From the NCBI RefSeq assembly GCF_040054535.1, contig NC_090793.1, positions 19,406,501 to 19,470,500 of the forward strand: a stretch of 64,000 bases of DNA, read 5' to 3'. Of the stretch, positions 35,201 through 44,200 are shown one piece after another. This stretch comes from Antennarius striatus. Its lineage: Eukaryota > Chordata > Actinopteri > Lophiiformes > Antennariidae. The notes under the pieces were generated by a model. The model ran no database searches. It had not been told where the DNA came from and was given only the letters and a program-made list of their open reading frames with translations. Within the stretch, counting starts at the first letter, position 1. Every line of letters starts with the position of its first letter. The position numbers were made by a program, and so were the translations under genes.

Positions 35201-37671
35201 GCTTCATATTTATTCAGTACTTTTCATAGAAACATGCTGCCCTGAGGAAACTAAAAACAGAACAAAGTAAACCAAGAGTAAACATGCTGAAATATCTCAC
35301 TATTCATTAGGGCCCCCTTTGTAAAGAATCCTATTAAATGTGTTTTAAATTATTCTTGTGTATAATATGATTATTATTTGTTCCAGGTCTGGATAGATGC
35401 AGGATCTCAAATTATTTTCTCCTACAGTCTGACTGCAGGAACTCTAATAGTCCTGAGCAGCTATAATGAGTCCAACAACAACTGTTACAGGTAAGAATTG
35501 AACAGACAGAAGTGATTTGACTCTTGAATTGCATTTTGTCAATTGTCTATCCTAGCTCCATCCACCCTTATTGTAATATTTGTGTTGGGCTTGAGTTTGA
35601 AGGTAAATCTGGGCACTAACCCATGAATGGGATGGTACCGTAACGGTTTAAGTTTAGTTCCTTTGTTCCTAATTTATTTATCATTATGTGTAAAGGCTAG
35701 TAATTCTACGTCCCATGTTTTCTACATGTCAGATATTTAGTCTGCTTTGTCGTTGCCATTTTAAGAGTCAGTCTTGGCCTTATTCTGATTGACAAGCAGC
35801 GTATTAATCAGTTGGACTATAGATCATGGAGATGCCAATGGTGTTAAAATGACAAGTCTTATAATATTTTTGTTACCTTATTTAAAGGCTGTCTAGAGAC
35901 TCTGTACAGTCACACAGCATAGAATACTGTATATATCCATGGCAGGTTCTGCCCCTCTCTGCAGGGGGCCATCTGTTCTCTACCAGGCTGATGAGTTCAT
36001 ATCTTTATCTAAATTAATATACTGTAATACTATGTCAAAAAATTAATATACCACTATATCAATAGTCTCATTGTCTGTGTGACCACCAGGGACTGTTTCT
36101 GGTTCTGTCTGCTGAACAGTGGAACCAGTTTTGTTGCTGGATTTGTCGTCTTCTCTGTTCTTGGGTTCATGGCTCAGATACAAGGTGTTAGCGTAGACTC
36201 TGTGGTTCAGTCAGGTACAGTATGGTCAAAGATTTCACCATATCGTTTAAGAGTTTAGCAAATTATGAAAATGTAAAACTAAAGGTCACCAGACTCTTGT
36301 TGATCTGCAGGCCCAGGTTTGGCCTTCATCGCTTACCCTCAAGCGACGGCTTTGATTCCTTTACCACAGTTCTGGACCATCTGCTTCTTCCTGATGCTGA
36401 TTCTTCTGGCTGTTGACTCACATGTAATTAATTAAATTTCACATTAGCCATAGACAAACAACAATATGTACATGTTTCAGACAGAAGTATTAGTGTTCAT
36501 CCTGGGTTTATTTTCAGTTTGTGGCAGTGGAGGGATTTATCACCACTATCAGCGACTTGTTCCCAAAGTTGTTTCGTGGACCACGGAAACACGAGATCTT
36601 TGTCCTCATCATTTGTACCTCCAGTTTCCTCGTGCATCTCACCTTGGTGACTGAGGTAAAACAAAATATGTTCATGAAACAAGTTAATTTTATAAATATA
36701 CTCCAACTAATGCGTGCTTCTTCCTTCTTTAGGGGGGAGTTTATATATTTCAACTCATTGACTTTTATGGCTCTACCAGAGTCTGTCAGAACGTCATGGC
36801 TATTTGCGAATGCCTGGTTGTCGCCTGGATATTCGGTGAGTGGGAATAATTATTACTTATTTGATGAACACAGACAGAACACACACAACGCTCTTGGTCT
36901 GGTTTGTATGATTTAGTGCCATCTAGTGTTTCGCTAATATATTGATTGCTTTAATTTCCCCAGGAGCCGACCGTCTTTCAAACATCATAGCAGACATGAC
37001 CGGACAGAGACCTCTTGTGTTCTTCCAACTCTGCTGGAAATACACTATCCCTCTCCTTTCACTGGTGCACTAGACTTTCATTGCTTTTTTTCTCTACCAC
37101 CATAACTTTGAGCATTTTTATGTTGAGTGTTGTGAAAATTGGAGTAATATATTCTTCTAGATTGCATTTGATAAGCTATTTTTTTTAATTGTATATTTTA
37201 CTAGTGTGATTTTTCAATCTACATGTGCTGGTGATATTATGAACTGTTATTCCAGATTTCCTTCATCCTGTATCTGCTGGATTACAAGCGCCTCATGATT
37301 AATGACTACGTTTACCCTGACTGGGCGTACGCACTGGGATGGACCATGACCTTCTCCTCCATCGTCATGGTGCCGCTGTGCGCAGTTGCACTGATGTGTT
37401 TGACACCAGGAACCTTCAAGCAGGTCAGAATTCTGAAGATTACGCTTTGATAATAAATGTTTTTTTCTCATCACTGAAAGCTTTCCACATTAAATACCTG
37501 TAGTTAATTTGTTTTTGGTTGATGAATATGGATCTTAAAAATAACTAAAATGCCAAATCTTTCTTTCAGCGTTTGTCCATCCTTTGTCGTCCTGCTGAAG
37601 ATCCCGACTGGCTGAGGAGAAAAATGGACCAGGAGGGAACGACTGTAGAACTGACATCTGCAGCTACTTGA
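28157..37671 (+). CDS. SLC6 family Na+/Cl- dependent transporter, unit E
   Basis: Complete 14-exon gene: 28157-28292, 28385-28519, 28637-28774, 31597-31699, 33285-33417, 34992-35126, 35387-35490, 36090-36214, 36311-36423, 36518-36655, 36733-36835, 36964-37064, 37256-37423, 37570-37671; 577 residues. The N-terminus is short (Trp13). The TM1 pocket residue is His26, the only His among the paralogs, followed by [10 protein letters not shown]. Other unit-specific changes are [10 protein letters not shown] in TM6 (usually [10 protein letters not shown]), PLCAVALMC in the last segment (usually PLWAAGQMC) and WFEL-free [11 protein letters not shown]. The glycosylated loop has NLT and NTT. The tail ends VELTSAAT. 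Intron 3 is inflated to 2.8 kb by a LINE. Intron 4 holds a hAT element. Intron 5 holds a SINE and other repeats. Frames stay open despite these insertions, so the gene is probably functional. Confidence 0.9.
28990..31535 (-). mobile_element. 5'-truncated LINE with near-complete reverse transcriptase, in unit E intron 3
   Basis: Antisense to the host gene. The main frame (31,484 down to 29,724, 586 codons) begins in the end of an endonuclease domain (SLLDVILTN), then the reverse transcriptase: [42 protein letters not shown] and the catalytic [11 protein letters not shown] single TAA stop at 29,724-29,726 separates it from the rest of the same frame (to 29,247), which encodes the normal ORF2 C-terminus. 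The 3' UTR runs through an AG microsatellite (29,186-29,220) to a TAACCTTTATTTAACCAGGC block and an A-rich tail near 28,990. The open frame ends at a stop near 31,545, marking 5' truncation. TATGTTAAAC beside the tail and TATGTTTTAAC at the other edge may be a target duplication. Clade: Rex1/CR1-like is likely but not proven. Confidence 0.85.
32035..32507. mobile_element. hAT DNA transposon remnant, 473 bp, with 8-bp target duplication
   Basis: The ends are CAGTGGTTCTTAACCTTG and, inverted, CAGTGGTTCTTAACCTGCG. Flanks are TACTAACC on the left (32,027-32,034) and CACTAACC on the right (32,508-32,515), an 8-bp duplication with one change. The - strand interior (32,265-32,510) reads [26 protein letters not shown] in outline. 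That resembles the C-terminal dimerisation end of hAT transposases, so this is an internally deleted copy of an autonomous hAT. Confidence 0.85.
32630..32860. repeat. Interspersed repeat copy 1 (paired with 34,236-34,508)
   Basis: Shares with 34,236-34,508 the words TTGACCCTGACCTA, TTTTCATCCCCTTTGCTGCC, GTGCTTTTTGTTTCATCTTT, GCGAAGATATTTGG and a final GCGGGATGTA. Both lie in unit E introns (4 and 5). No coding sequence is seen. Confidence 0.65.
33586..33880. mobile_element. Possible PIF/Harbinger-type element end
   Basis: GGCCTGTACCATAAAGCTGG at 33,588 and GGTACCATAAAGGTG at 33,651 repeat a GTACCATAAAG motif that, from general knowledge, is typical of fish Harbinger-like ends. No second end and no transposase were located, so this is a tentative fragment. 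Confidence 0.35.
34236..34508. repeat. Interspersed repeat copy 2 (paired with 32,630-32,860)
   Basis: Same orientation as copy 1 and similar over most of its length, ending TTTGCGGGATGTAATAA immediately before the SINE at 34,513. It contains a locally repeated GAACGGACGAAC stretch. Confidence 0.65.
34513..34640 (+). mobile_element. tRNA-derived SINE head in unit E intron 5
   Basis: GGGCAACACGGTGGCGCAGT followed by GGGTAGCACTG resembles an RNA polymerase III A box. GTTTCGAGTCCC at 34,568-34,579 is a good B box. The cloverleaf is degenerate and there is no mature tRNA 3' end. This head-to-body layout is that of a common fish SINE rather than a tRNA gene. The 3' border is approximate. Confidence 0.75.
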
Positions 37672-37677
37672 CAATCA

Positions 37678-37736
37678 AATAAACTCACTTGTTACCGACT
37701 AGCTGTATATTACTTTTATTCAATTAAACAAATAAA
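37678..37736 (+). terminator. Polyadenylation signals of unit E
   Basis: AATAAA at 37,678-37,683 lies only 7 nt after the stop codon, and a second AATAAA is at 37,731-37,736. Either could end the transcript. Confidence 0.5.
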
Positions 37737-37899
37737 GCAATAAAAAAGACCAAGAATAATCCTCAAAAACTGAACCAAAAAGATTGTAAAAGAAAAAAAG
37801 ACATTTATTGATTAATTTGCGCATTTCTTTTGTTTTGTTTTTTTTTAGTTCTAGTGTTTCTCTACATTTTTGTCCTAATCTGAAGTGTGTTTGTGTGCG

Positions 37900-37902
37900 T
37901 GC

Positions 37903-37945
<43 letters not shown>

Positions 37946-37967
37946 CGTGCGTGCGCGTGTGCGTGTC
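37900..37967. repeat. TG/CG microsatellite
   Basis: Alternating GTGTGT with GCGTGC interruptions in the spacer after unit E. Such purine-pyrimidine alternation can adopt Z-DNA. Confidence 0.85.
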
Positions 37968-38676
37968 TATAAACAGATAAACGATATTCTTGATGATTAA
38001 AGTCAAACTTATTATCAATCAACTTTTATTTATAAAGCATTTACTGACATAAAGAAGTGCTTTATTATTTATAATTAAAATTATTTCTGATGGTTTTGTC
38101 CATTTTTGATGACATCTTTCTCTCTGCTTCACTCTGGCAGACAAAAACTCTCACTCTAGAACGAATATAGATGATTATACATTTCACATTTCATGTTAAG
38201 ATTTACCAGTCTGCACAGACAATGCATTTGTTTAAAGATATGTGCGGCACTAAAATGAAATGTGTGTTGACATGATCACTTCTCTCTGCCTCAGTTTCAT
38301 CCATCAGGACAAAAAAGTGATTTAATTTTGTCTTGAAAACACTACATAAAAGCCGTTAACCTTATATCGCTGGACTGGAGAGCAGATCACATGACCCTCA
38401 TTACCCTCGGGCTCACGTTTTCTCTTTGAGAAACATCTTTCTCTCTTGTTATGTCTGCCAGTCTTGGTGAGACCCAAATAAAGCAGAAGAATGTCTTCCC
38501 AGTACCGAGATAAGCATGAATGTGTCTCTGTTCACTGCTTCCCAATCTGCTCCTCCATTTCCTTCAGTTTTACAGGAGAATATTCACACCTCCAGATTTC
38601 TGCTGCTCATAGTGGGTCTACATGAGACACTTAATAGGTAGAAATTCTAGAAAAGCTGTTATTACATGAACCTGAG
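37968..38676 (+). other. Intergenic spacer E-F
   Basis: AT-rich sequence with no gene, no exon-1 match and no recognised repeat. The lack of an exon-1 match upstream of unit F supports loss of that exon. Confidence 0.4.
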
Positions 38677-39464
38677 ATGTCGGGAGGAGAAGTAGTGAAT
38701 CAGAAGAGGACTGCCTTCCTGGTGCCTTATGGTCTGTTAGCTGTGGTGTGTGAGATACCTCTGTTCCTACTTGAATCCACCATTGGTCAGTTCACCCAGG
38801 AAGGATTCGTCAACTGCTGGAGGAAACTGTGTCCGCTGGCTTTAGGTGGGTTAAAATCAAACACACTGTCAGGAGAAAAGACAAAAATATCACCGTTAGA
38901 CTGAATATGTGTTAAAAAGTTAAAAAATGACAATTATGTTTGTTCTTTAGGCATTGGTTGTGGACTTCTGGTGATGAAGTGTCATGACTACATTATAATA
39001 CAAGTCTGATCTCTTCTACCTGGTGTTCTCATTCAGGTCCCAGATCCCCTGGGCCACCTGTAATAACACCTGGAACACAGGTAACATCTAAACTGTAGAG
39101 TTTCTTTAGGAAACATACCTTCATTTTCTTCTTCCTCAAGCAGGATGAGTTATAGTAAAATAAAACTAATTACAATCGATCAGATCATAATTCTTTATTA
39201 ATCCCCCCTAGGGGAAATTGCTTGTTTGAATGGTTCACTAATAAGAGCACAAAGTTAAAAATAAAATATTTTAATGAAGTTAAAGCATTTGTAGACATAG
39301 AATTAGTTCCAGATATGTTGAAGTATATATACAGTAAATCCTATATGGCTAAATAAAAAGGACCATTTGTTTTTGAGTCTTCAGATTCTGGATTCAGTCT
39401 CAATGACTTTGACAACTAATCAGACGCTGAGAAACACCACCTCTACTGCTGTGGAGTTCTGGGA
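38677..39464 (+). pseudogene. Truncated SLC6 transporter pseudogene, unit F
   Basis: Only exons 2, 3 and 4 can be found. Exon 2 (about 38,707-38,845) reads [20 protein letters not shown], then [12 protein letters not shown]. There is no exon 1 with [10 protein letters not shown]; a local ATG at 38,677 merely happens to be in frame. Exon 3 (38,951-39,080) is 130 nt instead of 138. A 6-nt and a 2-nt deletion shift the frame and create a TGA where TM3 should continue. Exon 4 has lost its first part, including the disulfide Cys. Nothing matching exons 5-14 follows before unit G. The GQF (not GQY) signature groups it with unit G. Confidence 0.85.
39187..39216 (+). repeat. Short TTTATTAATCC repeat tail
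   Basis: TTCTTTATTAATCCCCCCTA followed by GGGGAAATTG matches the tail words at 27,800 and 55,736. It is a truncated 3' end of an interspersed element in the decaying intron of unit F. Confidence 0.5.
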
Positions 39465-41228
39465 GTGAGTATGAATTCATTGTACCGTCAAGATTATTCA
39501 TGCATGAAGTCTTCCTGCCAGCGGCAGGGAGCAAGTTCCTCACAAACCATGCAAACCAGACAAGGGCCTACAGGAGCTCCAAGAAGCTGACAGAATGTCC
39601 TCCAATCCACAATCTACAATGTGAGAAATCTTGTCTGCAATGATGTCAAATGGAGTACAAAAAAAAAATTACATAAAAAATCCTCAGGGGTTGTTTTATT
39701 TTGTGATATTATAATTACAAAGCAAAAGTTTTCATTAAACTCACCACAACAGTTCTACAAAACCTCCGTACTGCAGAAAACCGGGTTCAAACCCACAAAC
39801 TGACACAAAACAATTGGTCTCAGGTGACAGAAATTAGCGTCAGGTGACAAACTCAAAATGGTTGAACCACATAAGGGGCGGGGGGACTGGAGCACACGGC
39901 ACAAAAAAACATGAAACACATGATCACCCAATCAAACACATGAAAACAAGGTGACGGTGGCCCTTAAAGGCCAAAAAGGTCCCCAGATCATAACAAATGC
40001 CTTCACAGAACCAACAGCAGATGCCTTTACAAAACCACATAATAGTGGGAGGCATCTATAGGAACTGGTTTACAGTAATCCCTATACCAGTCACTTGATT
40101 CGGATGGAAATACCTTCAGATTAAAGATGAAAGTTTGCACTTAACGCACATCACGTTTGTTTCAATCTAGATCCATTCCAGAGGCGTGTAGAGCCAAAAA
40201 GATGAGAATTTTGCCTATGTCCCAATATTTATGGATATGACTCCATAAAAATCATTAGATTAGATTAGATTAGACAGCCTACTTGCATACATGAGGGCTC
40301 AGTTCGGATATGTATTACAGTAATCCCTCCCTTTTCGCGCTTGAAAATGCTACACTAGACTACATCGTGGATTTTTAGTAGGTGGTCACATGATACCGTA
40401 CGCGAATCCTATTGGCTGACAGCATCCAGTAGTTTCACTTCCGTGAAACACAACAGTGCTTTAAAAAGTCTATCAGAGTGTGGGGAAGGTGTATTAATAT
40501 CAGTATGTGGAGGGTTCATAAACGTTTAAATTACTGTAAATAATAAGATAAAGTTTGTTGCTGTATCGCGGAATTTCGTTTTTCATGGTTGGTCCTGGAA
40601 CGTAACAAACATGAATATGAGAATCAAGAAAAGCTTCCATATTTAGTACATTGAAGGTTAATCAGCTTACATTGTGTAGATCTTTAAATCATGTTTGACA
40701 AGCCAACTCATCTCCATGTCCTACTGCTCTGATGCAGAAATTTGTGCCAAAGGAACTTCTAACAGGTTTTAGTGCATAAATGTCCATACCTTTTTAGATT
40801 ATAAATCCTTTGTTTGAATAATTTTATGAAATATTCCAATATTGTGACATATCAAACTTACTTTTATTGACTTGATTAATAATATAGAGAATACACAGAA
40901 CACAGAAATGTCCACTTTTGAAGGATTGCCATAGGAGTCAGTCTGTCATGACTTTCGTGACATTTCAGGTGACGTTATTCGTCCTTTTATTTTCTTCCCC
41001 CTGGCGTCCTTAAACGTTTACTTAATGTAATTAGGACACATTACTGTAATTCTGACAAATAGAAACACTTAATTCGTTAACCTGGTTGCATGGGCATAAA
41101 AAATCATTTGGAGAGAGCAATATTGTCACATGGGTTACGATCTAGAAATAGATCTAGATGTCAAGTATCAGTGTGAAGGAGGGAATCATATCGGGTCACA
41201 CAACCGTTGAGACGACACAAAAAAGAAA
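39465..41228 (+). other. Spacer between pseudogene F and unit G
   Basis: No transporter exon 5-14 remnants were found. It contains the inverted-repeat element at 40,316-40,606 and otherwise unremarkable AT-rich sequence. A short GATTA run sits at 40,258-40,275. Confidence 0.5.
40316..40606 (+). mobile_element. TA-flanked inverted-repeat DNA element, copy 2
   Basis: It starts TACAGTAATCCCTCCC and runs through GTGGATTTTTAGTAGGTGGT, ATTGGCTGACAGCATCC and AGGGTTCATAAACGTTTAAA to GCGGAATTTCGTTTTTCATG. It is the reverse-orientation counterpart of 3,770-4,056. Its far terminus, which copy 3 at 60,905-60,968 shows as ending GAGGGATTACTGTA, has been lost. It is non-coding and probably a mariner-type miniature element. 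Confidence 0.6.
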
Positions 41229-44200
41229 ATGGAAAAGACGATGGAGACAGACACTGGGAACAGAGGACAGTGGTCCAATAAAGTGGAATATTTCCTGGTT
41301 GTTGCAGGATATGTAGTCGGCTTGGCCAACGTGTGGAGATTTCCATACCTATGCTTTAAGCATGGAGGAGGTGAATGTTATAAAATCTGTTGCTCTTCTT
41401 TCTCACATTAATATGGCTGCTGATTTGAAAGACTTCACTCAATTAATTTGTCTTTGTGTACAAATGTTATTGACCTATAGGTGCCTTTCTGGTGCCATAT
41501 GGTTTGTTAGCTGTGGTGTGTGGGATTCCTCTGTTCCTACTGGAGTCCTCAGTTGGTCAGTTCACCCAGGAAGGATTCGTCACCTGCTGGAGGAAGCTGT
41601 GTCCACTGGCAACAGGTGGGTTTATGTTTGTTATGCTTATACATAATAATGAATGGAAATAATTTTCCCTCCAGATTGATAAAGTGTTCATCTATCTATC
41701 TGGAATCTTTCAGGAATAAAGTCTTGTCTTGAAGGTGAGTCAGGTAAATGAGGATGTCATTTTTTTTGTTTCAGGCATTGGTTGTGGATACCTGGTGATG
41801 AAGTTTTATGACTTAAGCTACATCCTGATCGAAGCCTGGGCTATCTTCTACCTGGTGTTCTCATTCAGGACCCAGATCCCCTGGGCCACCTGTAACAACA
41901 CCTGGAATACAGGTGAGGACATAGTGTATACTGTCCAGAGGGAGTTTTTTCCAAGAATGTTATTGTAAGATTGAAACTAATAATATAGGCAAAAAGTTAG
42001 ACACTTTTATTTAATGGGAGGGAAATACAACCAAAACTGTCGTCTTCAGGCATAGACAACAACATGGAATGTGTGTAAATAATCTACTGTTAATTTATCT
42101 GTTCTTTCAATCAGACAGCTGTATGGGTGTTCAAATTTTGGATTCACCCTCAGAGAATCTGACGGCCAATGAAACCAGGCTGAAAAACACCACTTCTGCT
42201 GCTGTTGAATTCTGGGAGTGAGTATATGTAAATGTCTATATACAGTTATATGTATTGTGATGTTATTTCATGCATGAAAGTATAAAATCTGTAGCCATGT
42301 AGTAAAGTCAATCCAGGCCAATTATGAGATCCATTTATTATTGTGAGCAGTTCAGATGCACCTCAGAATCAAATTACCTAATTGCTGATAATATTTAAAG
42401 TAAATACAGGTAAATTTTACTACTCTCAGGCCTGACATATTCATTGGTAACAATCATTTCAGGTGATTTCCTTTTCCTTACTTGCCAATACAGTATTCAT
42501 TAAGCAGAGCACCTGCTGATCCCGCACAAATAAATGTTGTAAAATATAAACTAATTACTTTCTTCAAGTATTTCTACATTTCCCCTCCTCAGACGGCGGG
42601 TTTTAGGATTGTCTGGAGGCATCGAGGAGCTCGGCAGTATCAGATGGGAACTGACTTTATGTCTCCTGATTGCTTGGATTTTCTGTTACTTCTGTATCTG
42701 GAAAGGTGTCAAGTCCTCTGGCAAGGTCAGTGGACCTTCAGATCTAATCTGTGTCTAGGGGGTATCCATTGAAATCTACATACAAATCAAAAATATTCAT
42801 TGTTGTGAAAGGATTTGTTTTCTTTGGAAGAAAACCATCTCTCCAGTTTTGTCATTTTCCTCCAGCTTTATCAGACATCTTTCCATGATATCTACATTTT
42901 TATTTTTAATTTCACTATTGGGAGAAATCTGTATTTACAATAACATATTTAACAGAACAATTGCTTTGTCTAAATTTCCAAAATATTTAAATATTTCCAC
43001 CAAAAAAGCTAATCTTGCTTGGATTTTGTTTTATTCTTTTTTTAATCTATTTTTGGTCAATTATATTAGATCAACTTCCGTCGATTTCTAGACAGAACTT
43101 TTATTCTAGTCGAGCTGATAGTCAATGATCAGACAAATATAAAAAAGATTTTATTAATCAATCATAAAATGGAAAAAGTTGAGGAAAAACTAAACTAAGA
43201 TAAAACTTGTTTGAAGCCTTTGTTGTGTGTGAATCAGCATATGGAAATGTTCATCTATCACAGGAATATCCTATAGTTAAATATTTTCCTACTTTCACGG
43301 ATCACTAGTGATATAAACGACTGTAAAAAAGTTTCACCCAACTATTTGTGAATATGTATTCACTCATACACAGGATGAACTGTTAAAATCTGGTTTTACA
43401 TTCAGAAGTCCTCCAAGATCACCCCCTCCATGTTGCCATCACGTTACTGATCCCACTGTAAGTGGGGGAGAAACACAGACCCACGAAACCTCTGCGTCTT
43501 GGGCGCCAGAAGAGGGGGAGCACAGTGCCGTTGTCCAATCTGCCTGACATTCGAGGCCCTTGGGTAGCTGCCTGCCGTAATGGCGGCTGAGGTTGACTGG
43601 TGCCATAGCCTGGTGCAAACCGTCACCTTGTTGCCGGAAACAGCAACTGAAGGCTGGCAAACTGTAGTTGTCTCTGATTGGCCTGGAGACTACGGTCCAA
43701 GGCCTGGTGTGCCAAAGTGCCAAAAACCTGCCCCGGGACTACGGGGAGACAACAGAGGATCCTCTGACAAGGCTCAGACAGCGGGGATTTGGCCAACCAC
43801 ACTTGTCGTGGAGTCAATGTTGAATAAGTGACCGGGGCTGATGAACGATCTGTGCCCAAGGAGGCAAGCATGTCTGAGGGTTGTAGGGACTGAGACAGAG
43901 CAAGCATGATATGCGACAAGGAGTTTCCAATGCGGCCGACCCGCACCGCTGTGTCATAGCTCCTAACCAGCAGATCGTCTGTAAGGCAACATTGGGGCCT
44001 GGGGCAGTGACTCGTGGTAGGACCTCCTCTGGCGTACAAATAAAGGCGTTAACTGATGGCTCCACAGATGGCATGCTGCCAAGCCCATAGGTAGCTGCGT
44101 CCTGCATGGAGGCTAAGGCCGTAGCATTGGAGGTCTGATGAATCTGGAACTTGGGGTATTCCCAACACCTGTTGGACACCTCCCAACACGCTCTAATGGG

